Assembly: GCA_036510735.1 (NCBI GenBank)
Contig: DATCDK010000080.1
Location: 1 to 5,029, forward strand
Direction: 5' to 3'
Length of the DNA: 5,029 bases
Source of the DNA: PALSA-607 sp036510735
GTDB lineage: Bacteria; Actinomycetota; Actinomycetes; Acidothermales; Acidothermaceae
In this document: positions 1 to 5,029 of the stretch, one piece after another
Numbering within the stretch: position 1 is the stretch's first letter
Layout of the letters: each line of letters begins with the position of its first letter
Notes under the pieces: model-generated
What the model saw: the letters and a program-made list of their open reading frames with translations, nothing else
Told to the model about the DNA's origin: nothing
Databases searched by the model: none
Position numbers and translations under genes: made by a program

Positions 1-756
1 GACGTAGACGTGGGTCGCGATCGGCGACGAGGTGTCGGGGTCGAGCGCCCAACCCACGACGCGAACGGAGCCGGGCGCCGCTTGCACGACGTTGAGCGAG
101 CCCTTCGGGTTACCCGCCGGCAACGTCACATTGGCGCAGCCCAGCGCCGGATTGACTCCGCCGCCCGCGTTGATCGCGTAGACGCAGACCCGATGCACGC
201 CGCCATAGAACTGACCGACTAAGGCGCTGAATCCGTGCGCGCTGCCCATGCTCGGGTACGCGGCGCCGACATCGGGGCGGTTGCCCGAGGCGATGTAGGC
301 ACCGCGGAAGGTCCCGTCGACGTAGACATGCACGGGAATCGGCTCGGCGGTATCGGCGTCCAGTGCCCAGCCGCCGACCTGAATCGCGCCGGGTGCAGGC
401 CACGCGATCTCCAGGTTGCCGGTCGGTACCGCGTGCCCAGCGACGACGCCCGGCACCACGACTCCGCGGCAGCCGCCGATCGGTGCGTTGGGTATCCCGA
501 GGTCGCTGTTGTCGCCCACGACACAGACAAAGTGGTAACCAGGGGTAGCTGCTTCGGTCGCGGTGAAGCCGAGGTTGCCGCTATACGCCGGGTACACCGC
601 GGCGACGTCGGGGCGCGGCAGCGACGGGGTAGCCGGGCCGGCGACCGCACCGTCAATGGTGACCTCCAGTTGCGCCGGCGTCGTGTCCGCGCCGCGCGCG
701 GCCCAGCCCGTGACCGTGAGTTGGCCGATGGCAGTGGTGGCATTGTCGAGCGATCC
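1..756 (-). repeat. Tandem protein modules of about 106-112 residues in the amidase tail
   Basis: Three successive units can be aligned by eye in the amidase product: copy 1 at residues 494-592 (bases 756-460), copy 2 at 606-703 (420-127), and the start of copy 3 at 712-745 (102-1, cut by the window edge). Each begins G-(S/N)-L-(D/E/N), has a Gly-Trp-Ala core (W511, W623, W729; spacing 112 and 106), and then a V-x-V/I-D-G strand. Complete copies carry RPDV(A/G)A-x-YP (R541, R653), a Gly-Phe pair, an H-x-V-C-V strand and a Gly-Cys near the end (C571/C589 and C684/C700). The paired cysteines suggest one disulfide per module. From memory, similar modules occur in other secreted actinobacterial proteins; their function is unknown to me, and wall or ligand binding is a guess. 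Confidence 0.85.
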
Positions 757-2235
757 GAAGACGCCGCCGACAACGAGCGACGTCGTCCAGGGCAGCGCGG
801 TTTGGCCATTCTCCGAGCTGCTCAACGTGATCGTGTACGAACCGGCGGGTACAGGCGCGCCGGCGTCATTCGTCATGTTCCACATCGTGTCGATGGCCGA
901 ACCCGACCCGGCCAACGTCGCGACCTCATTGCCCCCGGAGTCCTGCACGAGGATTTGCCAGCTGCCGGCGGCAATCATGCCAGCCACCAGATGCACGCTG
1001 CCGTTCGCCGCAACCGTGCGCGGGGTCGGGACAGTCATGGCCGGATTCACCAAGCCGGCACCCATGTCGGCCAAGACCTCTTGCCTCAACTGCGGGAGCG
1101 TCGCATACGCGGCATTGCCCGGGCACGCGGTTTGGTCGGCATCGCGGTGACCGGAGATGACGTTGAACGAAACCTTCGTGCCCGCGGGATAACGCACCTG
1201 GCTGAACGGCGCCGCGGTCAGTGTCGCCGTCCCGACCGGATTGGCATATGACAGCGCAAGTTTCCACGCCATCAACTGCGCGGTCCCGTCGAGCATCGCC
1301 TGCGGAGGTTGCACCGTGTTGAACGTGCCGATCAGGGCGACGCCAAACGTGTCGGTGTTGAATCCGCCCGAATGCGCGCCGAGCACCGCCTTGTCGACGC
1401 CGCCGAAGCGGCCTTCCCAGATCCGACCGAAGCGGTCGACCAAGAAGTTGTAACCGACGTCGCACCAGTCCTCGGCCTCGACATGGAACGCGTAGATCGA
1501 GCGGATGATCGCCGGGACGTCCTGCGGTGCGTAGTTGTTCGTCGTGTCGGTGTGGTGCAGGATCGCGACCTTCGGCATGCCGGTGTACTGCGGTCCCTGC
1601 GGGCACGACCTCAACCGCACGGATTCGTCGGCGCCCCAGTCGGCGCGAGTGAAGATCTGTGGCTGCGTGCCGCCTGCCAGCGCGGTGCCTGAAGGAACGC
1701 TCTTGCCGATGGTCGCGTCGGCCGGTGAGGTTCCGGGATCGATCAGGTCGAGGCGCAGATCCTGCGGCTCGCCGCCGGTCACCGAAATCAGCCGCACCGC
1801 GATACCGTCGCCGTGGTCGACCCACATCGGATCGGTACCGTCGCGCGCGGCGTTGGCACTCGGTGCGTTGGCACTCGGTGCGTCGGCACCATCGGCCGCG
1901 GCATCGGTGCCCGGGTCGCTGGAGTCGAGTTCTTGCCACCCGCTCCAGGTGTTGCCGGTTTTGACCTGAACCTCGGCCTTCAGCGTGATGACGCCGCTAT
2001 CGGTGCGCCAGCTGAGCCCAAGTGCTCGAAAGTCGGACGTCGATTGGCGGGCCACCACGGTCATCGGCTGGAGCTGCGACGCGAGCTCGAATGTCGCCGG
2101 GGCGATCGCGACGGAGAACGTGTTGGACGCCACCGGGCGAGGCGAAGCCGTCGGGGCCGAGACCACGGGCAGTGCAATCACAACTCCGGGAACGACCACG
2201 ACGGCCATCGAAAGCGTGAGGAGGCGTCGCCGCAC
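1..2235 (-). CDS. Secreted PGRP-type N-acetylmuramoyl-L-alanine amidase with C-terminal repeats (3' end outside window)
   Basis: Predicted secreted zinc amidase that cleaves the bond between N-acetylmuramic acid and L-alanine in peptidoglycan, outside the membrane. Residues 1-27 form a signal peptide (MRRR, hydrophobic core, VSA cleavage site). Residues 30-190 are a beta-rich region common in actinobacterial amidases. Residues 194-391 are the amidase/PGRP domain: H227 (first His of ILHHTDT), Y262 (GYNFLVD), H363 (SGHRD) and C371 (ACPG) match the zinc ligands and catalytic Tyr of T7 lysozyme-type amidases; the H-x7-C spacing is exact and T369 sits at the T7 Lys128 position, as in animal PGRPs. 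C211 and C258 could form a disulfide. Residues 403-490 look FlgD-like/Ig-like, followed by repeats of about 110 residues. The frame is open for 745 codons and continues past the left edge. GTG at 2235 is preferred over GTG at 2244 because AGGGG lies 8 bases upstream of it. The amidase call is firm; the in vivo target is not shown. Confidence 0.94.
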   Translation of the reverse strand, partial: MRRRLLTLSMAVVVVPGVVIALPVVSAPTASPRPVASNTFSVAIAPATFELASQLQPMTVVARQSTSDFRALGLSWRTDSGVITLKAEVQVKTGNTWSGWQELDSSDPGTDAAADGADAPSANAPSANAARDGTDPMWVDHGDGIAVRLISVTGGEPQDLRLDLIDPGTSPADATIGKSVPSGTALAGGTQPQIFTRADWGADESVRLRSCPQGPQYTGMPKVAILHHTDTTNNYAPQDVPAIIRSIYAFHVEAEDWCDVGYNFLVDRFGRIWEGRFGGVDKAVLGAHSGGFNTDTFGVALIGTFNTVQPPQAMLDGTAQLMAWKLALSYANPVGTATLTAAPFSQVRYPAGTKVSFNVISGHRDADQTACPGNAAYATLPQLRQEVLADMGAGLVNPAMTVPTPRTVAANGSVHLVAGMIAAGSWQILVQDSGGNEVATLAGSGSAIDTMWNMTNDAGAPVPAGSYTITLSSSENGQTALPWTTSLVVGGVFGSLDNATTAIGQLTVTGWAARGADTTPAQLEVTIDGAVAGPATPSLPRPDVAAVYPAYSGNLGFTATEAATPGYHFVCVVGDNSDLGIPNAPIGGCRGVVVPGVVAGHAVPTGNLEIAWPAPGAIQVGGWALDADTAEPIPVHVYVDGTFRGAYIASGNRPDVGAAYPSMGSAHGFSALVGQFYGGVHRVCVYAINAGGGVNPALGCANVTLPAGNPKGSLNVVQAAPGSVRVVGWALDPDTSSPIATHVYV
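766..1029 (-). other. FlgD-like Ig fold region within the amidase
   Basis: Residues 403-490 of the amidase product lie between the catalytic domain and the repeats. The segment VHLVAGMIAAGSWQILVQD, then TMWNMTNDAGAPVPAGSYTI, matches the pattern of FlgD-type Ig modules: a strand ending in V-x-D, then W-(N/D)-x-x-(N/D)-x-x-G-x-x-(V/L)-P-x-G-x-Y-x-(I/V). In secreted enzymes such modules usually act as structural spacers. The call rests on this strand and turn pattern only. Confidence 0.6.
1850..1883 (-). repeat. Short 15-base tandem repeat in the amidase coding region
   Basis: A perfect period of 15 bases runs across 34 bases (about 2.3 copies, unit GTTGGCACTCGGTGC on the plus strand), with a decayed third copy immediately to the right (1884-1896). 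It encodes A-P-S-A-N twice in a row in an Ala/Asp/Ser-rich loop (residues 110-131) of the N-terminal region. The period is a multiple of three, so copy-number changes by replication slippage would keep the reading frame and only change loop length. Confidence 0.9.
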
Positions 2236-2243
2236 CGATGTCA

Positions 2244-2248
2244 CCCCT
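2244..2248 (-). promoter_or_regulatory. Shine-Dalgarno that decides the amidase start
   Basis: On the minus strand AGGGG is followed by 8 bases and then the GTG at 2235-2233. Its last G is the first base of the other in-frame GTG (2244-2242), so it cannot serve that codon, which has no good ribosome site of its own. Starting at 2235 also gives the cleaner signal peptide (M-R-R-R followed by the hydrophobic core). The frame is open far upstream of both codons, so the ribosome site and signal peptide are the grounds for the choice. Confidence 0.6.
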
Positions 2249-2414
2249 GGGGCCGAAGTGGTAAAAAGAGGAGTTCTATGCCACTCAAGCAGGATTCGCC
2301 CTTGATCGTGGGCAATTCGCGCAACTGCTCTGTCCGAGCTATCTGCATCGGGCGCAGTCGACCTCGACCTGAGCAATTGACTCGGTCGACCCGCTATTCG
2401 TTGCCGAGTGCAGC

Positions 2415-2452
2415 AATTACGTCGTATAGAAGCGTCGGGACCCGACGTAATT
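2415..2452 (-). promoter_or_regulatory. Nested inverted repeats: possible terminator, attenuator or operator
   Basis: The outer repeat has perfect 10-base arms, AATTACGTCG at 2415-2424 and CGACGTAATT at 2443-2452, separated by 18 bases. Inside and overlapping it is a second perfect repeat with 7-base arms, CGTCGGG at 2433-2439 and CCCGACG at 2441-2447, around a single base. As RNA the inner one would fold as 6 pairs with a 3-base loop. Both structures use bases 2443-2447, so they cannot form together. The structure begins 3 bases beyond the DUF2142 stop on the minus strand. There is no T-tract after the outer arm, so it is not a classical intrinsic terminator; a U-less terminator or a repressor site over the amidase promoter is equally possible. 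Confidence 0.5.
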
Positions 2453-2455
2453 CCT

Positions 2456-4159
2456 TCAGTCGGCGAGGGAACGGCGGGGCGTCCGGAGCGCTAGCCACGC
2501 GCCGGCCAGCGCAGCGGCGGCACCCACGACGCCGACGGGGACCAATACCCGCAGGCGCAGCGGGCTCCAGGCCGACAGCGTGCCCACCTCGCCGGTGAAT
2601 CCGGTGCCCACGTAGAAGTGCGCGACGCCGGCGGCGAGTCCGAGTGCCGCGGTTATCAGCGCAAGCACCGGCAGCAGCGCATAAAGCCAGCTGAGCGACA
2701 AGCCGTCATCGGCAGTCAGGGCGCGGCTCGGGCCCGCTGACTCCTCGCTCGCTGAGTCCTGGCTTGTCGACCCGATACTGCGGCGCCCACCCACTGCGAC
2801 ACCGATGGTGGCCGCGATCGCGGCGACACCGACGAAGAGGTAGCGACCCTGCACCCCTTGCAGGGCGCCAATGCGATTCGACGCCGAGTACGACGTATCC
2901 ATGATCGCGATCAACGGCATCACCCAGCTGAGCTGCGCCAGTAACGCGGTCGACCACCGCGGTCCGCAGCGCACGATGCCGACCGCCACCAGTACAAGCA
3001 CCGCGACGCTTAGGACTGCGGTGACGAGCGCCGGCGGTGGCGCCTCGAGCCAGCCGAAGTCGGCAAAGAACGACCGCGTCAGGCCGGGAAAGAATCCGTG
3101 CAGCCAGTGGCTAACCGTGATGTGGCCGTGGGGTAAAAGGTCTGAGTACGACTTCGGGTAGCCGTCCGGTTGCAAAGAACCGAAGCGGACGACGTTTGCC
3201 ACCCACCAAGCAAGCCCAGGCAACACACACAGCGTCGTAAGTAGCGCGTCGCCATTGGTCCGTCGAACGCCAAACCGCTTGGCCCGCAGCAGAAATGCCG
3301 CAGCCACCACCACGAGCATCGGTAGCGCCGTGCCCTTGGTCCAGAGCAACGCGGTCATCGTGGCGCCCAAACCGATGGCCCACCCACGCACGGCACGTCT
3401 CGTCACGAACTCAAGTGCGAGCCACGTAACGGCTGCACCAAGGGTGATCGTCAGCGCGTCGTTGTTGACGGCCCCACCGATGTGGGTGAGTTGCGGAAGG
3501 CCTGCGGGCAAGAACGACGCGGCCGCGGCGACGGCGGGCGTTGCACCCAACAACTTTCCGATGCGGAACGTGAGGAAGGGCAGCGGCGCCAGCAAGAGAG
3601 CCGAACACAGCCTGAGGATGAGCAGCGCAGTGTGCGGCGTCTTGTCGATGACGTCGAACGCGCGAGCCGCGACCGCCATGACGGCGAAGTAGCCCGGCGG
3701 GTGCTGCGTCATCTGGTCGTAGTCGTACGGACTCGGCGGCTGCTTCTCCCTAGCCAACTCGGCACCAAACTGGCTCATCGTCTCGGATGTCAACTGCGTC
3801 GACGTTGGCCGGTGCAGCGGCACCAGACCGACGATCGTGTTGAGACCGATCCCGCCGAATCCGACGTCGGCGTAGGACGCCTTCACCGGCGGGTAGATGC
3901 GCGCATCCCCGGGCGCGGGGTAACTGTGCACGTACGCCAACCGCAGCGTCGTCGATACCTGTTGCGGCTCGTCGGGGGCGCGGAAATCCGGCGTCACGCA
4001 CGCCCAGATCATCATGATCCCGTAGAACATGACGGGCGCGAGGCCGACGACAAGCCCAACACTCGACATCCGGGACGCGGGAGCAGACGGACGAGAAGCG
4101 AGATGCCGGCCGACCGAACCCGGCTGCGCCTCGCCGTCCGCCACCTCGCCGTCCGTCAC
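2456..4159 (-). CDS. DUF2142-family polytopic membrane protein, possible GT-C-like glycosyltransferase
   Basis: 567-residue integral membrane protein with roughly 11-12 hydrophobic segments, starting about residue 35 and ending about 557. After the first segment comes a large extracytoplasmic loop beginning APDEPQ (61-66). Other landmarks are QHPPGYF (152-158), VNNDAL (231-236) and QGRYLF (437-442). These (PDE-x-Q/H, HPP-x-Y, N-x-D and QGRY) are the hallmarks I associate with DUF2142 proteins, and the acidic first loop and HPP motif recall GT-C enzymes that use polyprenyl-phosphate sugars. A hydrophilic Ser/Glu-rich loop lies at about 461-487. The GTG start overlaps the rfbD stop as GTGA, with GAGG 9 bases upstream (4169-4172) inside rfbD, which supports coupling. 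Codons 1-5 and 6-10 are a near-perfect 15-base duplication, so GTG at 4144 is an alternative start; Met31 (4069) has no visible ribosome site. Family call good; enzymatic role and donor sugar are inference from the neighbour. Confidence 0.9.
   Translation of the reverse strand: MTDGEVADGEAQPGSVGRHLASRPSAPASRMSSVGLVVGLAPVMFYGIMMIWACVTPDFRAPDEPQQVSTTLRLAYVHSYPAPGDARIYPPVKASYADVGFGGIGLNTIVGLVPLHRPTSTQLTSETMSQFGAELAREKQPPSPYDYDQMTQHPPGYFAVMAVAARAFDVIDKTPHTALLILRLCSALLLAPLPFLTFRIGKLLGATPAVAAAASFLPAGLPQLTHIGGAVNNDALTITLGAAVTWLALEFVTRRAVRGWAIGLGATMTALLWTKGTALPMLVVVAAAFLLRAKRFGVRRTNGDALLTTLCVLPGLAWWVANVVRFGSLQPDGYPKSYSDLLPHGHITVSHWLHGFFPGLTRSFFADFGWLEAPPPALVTAVLSVAVLVLVAVGIVRCGPRWSTALLAQLSWVMPLIAIMDTSYSASNRIGALQGVQGRYLFVGVAAIAATIGVAVGGRRSIGSTSQDSASEESAGPSRALTADDGLSLSWLYALLPVLALITAALGLAAGVAHFYVGTGFTGEVGTLSAWSPLRLRVLVPVGVVGAAAALAGAWLALRTPRRSLAD
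4130..4159 (-). repeat. 15-base duplication at the DUF2142 start codon
   Basis: On the minus strand, bases 4159-4145 (GTGACGGACGGCGAG) are followed directly by 4144-4130 (GTGGCGGACGGCGAG), differing at one base. They encode MTDGE and VADGE. The duplication includes the initiator GTG, so codon 6 is a second in-frame GTG, though with little room for its own ribosome site. It lies in the poorly constrained cytoplasmic N-terminus. Confidence 0.85.
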
Positions 4160-5028
4160 TTCGCTGTGCCTCGCAGCTCATCGGGTGCGCTGGCGAACGC
4201 GTCGTGCAGGGCGGCGCGCCAGTGCGGCAACGGATCGAGGCCTGCTTCGATCCACCGCCGGTTTCCGAGCACCGAGTACGCAGGGCGAGGGGCGGGGCGC
4301 GGGAAGGCAGCGGTCGTGGCGGGCAACACCCGCTCCGGGTCGGCGCCGAGTTCTTCAAAGATGGCCCGAGTGAAACCGAACCACGTCGTCTCACCGGTGT
4401 TCGTGCAGTGGTAGATGCCGCCGTCAGCACCCGACGAACCGAGCTCCACGAGGCCCCGAGCCAGATCGCGCGACCACGTCGGCGAGCCGCGCTGATCGTC
4501 GACGACCGATACCGTCTCGCGTTCGCGTTCCAGCCTCGCCATCGTCTTGACGAAGTTCGCGCCAGTCGCGCCGTAGACCCAAGCCGTGCGCACGACGTAG
4601 GCGTCTGGGTACTCAGCGAAAACGGCCTGCTCCCCCGCTAACTTCGTGCGTCCGTATGCCGACTTCGGCCCGGTCGCCGCAGCTTCGTCGTAAGGCACCG
4701 TGGCGTCGCCGGCGAACACGTAGTCGGTCGACACGTGCACGAACTTGGCACCGGCTTTCGCAGCAGCCGCCGCAAGCGCTGCGGGCGCAGTGACGTTGGC
4801 GGTGAAGGCGGTTGGTTCGTCGGTCTCCGCCGCATCGACCGCCGTGTAGGCCGCGGCATTCACAATCACAGACGGGACGACGGCGGCGACCGCCCGTGCC
4901 ACGGCGTCGACGTCGGTGATGTCGAGCTCGTGGCGTGTCAGGCCAATGACGTATTGACCGTCAAGGACGCGCATCAGGTCAGTGCCGAGCTGCCCTCCCG
5001 CGCCGACGACCAGCCACCGCTCGGTCAC
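4156..5028 (-). CDS. rfbD: dTDP-4-dehydrorhamnose reductase
   Basis: RmlD/RfbD, the last step of dTDP-L-rhamnose synthesis: NAD(P)H-dependent reduction of dTDP-4-dehydro-L-rhamnose in the cytoplasm. The 290-residue product is the usual length for this short-chain reductase family. It shows the N-terminal Rossmann motif GAGGQLG (9-15, Gly 9/12/15), the family segment NAAAYTAVDAAE (57-68), the catalytic STDYVF (T101, D102, Y103), the YxxxK pair as YGRTK (Y125, K129), the RTAWVYG strand (147-153), DDQRGSPT (177-184) and the substrate-side PRPAYS (247-252). The GTG start is one base from the window edge; it sits 8 residues before the glycine motif, normal for the family, though an upstream extension cannot be excluded. 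In mycolate-containing actinobacteria dTDP-rhamnose supplies the linker joining arabinogalactan to peptidoglycan. The stop overlaps the next gene's start, implying an operon. Also called rmlD. Confidence 0.97.
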   Translation of the reverse strand: MTERWLVVGAGGQLGTDLMRVLDGQYVIGLTRHELDITDVDAVARAVAAVVPSVIVNAAAYTAVDAAETDEPTAFTANVTAPAALAAAAAKAGAKFVHVSTDYVFAGDATVPYDEAAATGPKSAYGRTKLAGEQAVFAEYPDAYVVRTAWVYGATGANFVKTMARLERERETVSVVDDQRGSPTWSRDLARGLVELGSSGADGGIYHCTNTGETTWFGFTRAIFEELGADPERVLPATTAAFPRPAPRPAYSVLGNRRWIEAGLDPLPHWRAALHDAFASAPDELRGTAK

Positions 5029-5029
5029 T

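Larger units (their letters stand above)
2236..2455. other. Intergenic region between the DUF2142 gene and the amidase
   Basis: This 220-base stretch is less GC-rich than its surroundings. Read on the minus strand it holds a pair of nested inverted repeats right after the DUF2142 stop, a TATACG element in their loop that could be a weak -10 box, a short CTCTTTTT tract (2270-2263), and the ribosome site of the amidase. I find no credible small gene: plus-strand reading frames crossing it are continuations of shadow frames over the amidase. The spacing suggests the amidase has its own promoter or is separated from the upstream pair by a partial terminator, but no consensus -35/-10 pair is convincing. 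Confidence 0.6.

Noticed and set aside
235..1251. Long plus-strand open frame (338 codons) opposite the amidase
   Set aside because: Product is Arg/Gly/His-rich with no recognisable motif. It is the antisense shadow expected of a GC-biased gene; the minus strand encodes clear catalytic motifs.
926..1939. Minus-strand frame of 337 codons overlapping the amidase
   Set aside because: Out of frame with the amidase motifs, and its Arg-rich composition is typical of a shifted frame in GC-rich DNA. The real frame is uninterrupted here, so there is no frameshift to explain.
2263..2299. Possible intrinsic terminator before the amidase: GAGT/ACTC stem followed by CTCTTTTT on the minus strand
   Set aside because: The stem is only 4 pairs with an 8-base loop and the T-run is short, too weak to call.
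2327..2339. GCTC/GAGC inverted repeat in the gap
   Set aside because: Only 4-base arms with a 5-base loop; no extension and no supporting context.
2384..2391. 8-base palindrome GGTCGACC in the gap
   Set aside because: Short palindromes built on GTCGAC are common by chance in this base composition, and nothing nearby supports a binding site.
3482..4414. Plus-strand frame of 310 codons opposite DUF2142 and rfbD
   Set aside because: Arg/His-rich, crosses the boundary between two well-supported minus-strand genes, and shows no domain.
3750..4430. Minus-strand frame of 226 codons spanning the rfbD/DUF2142 junction
   Set aside because: Shifted-frame shadow of both genes; both true frames are intact and show family motifs.

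Overview
This is a GC-rich chromosomal window whose genes all lie on the minus strand. The codons are strongly G/C-biased at the third position and two of the three genes start with GTG, both typical of high-GC Actinobacteria. An RmlD-type dTDP-rhamnose enzyme beside a polytopic DUF2142 protein, and a secreted PGRP-type amidase of actinobacterial architecture, fit the order Mycobacteriales (for example Gordonia, Rhodococcus, Williamsia or Nocardia relatives). The genus is an inference; nothing here fixes it.

Layout in the direction of transcription (right to left). (1) 5028-4156: rfbD/rmlD, dTDP-4-dehydrorhamnose reductase, essentially complete, with its GTG start one base from the window edge. 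(2) 4159-2456: a 567-residue DUF2142-type multi-pass membrane protein. Its GTG start overlaps the rfbD stop by 4 bases (GTGA), so the two are almost certainly co-transcribed and translationally coupled. (3) 2455-2236: a 220-base non-coding gap that opens with two overlapping, mutually exclusive inverted repeats just after the DUF2142 stop and ends with a Shine-Dalgarno that decides the amidase start. (4) 2235-1: a secreted zinc-dependent N-acetylmuramoyl-L-alanine amidase whose 3' end lies beyond the left edge; 745 codons are visible. It has a signal peptide, an N-terminal beta-rich region, the PGRP/amidase domain with all expected zinc ligands, a FlgD-like Ig region, and at least two complete copies plus the start of a third of a roughly 106-112-residue Trp/Cys-containing repeat.

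Together the window reads as a cell-envelope locus: a nucleotide-rhamnose supply enzyme, a membrane protein with GT-C-like features that may use a lipid-linked sugar, and an extracytoplasmic peptidoglycan hydrolase with long accessory modules. The least described items are the C-terminal repeat modules of the amidase, the possible glycosyltransferase role of the DUF2142 protein, and the nested inverted repeats between the genes. I see no RNA gene, mobile element or CRISPR array, and I do not see a clearly novel multi-gene system.
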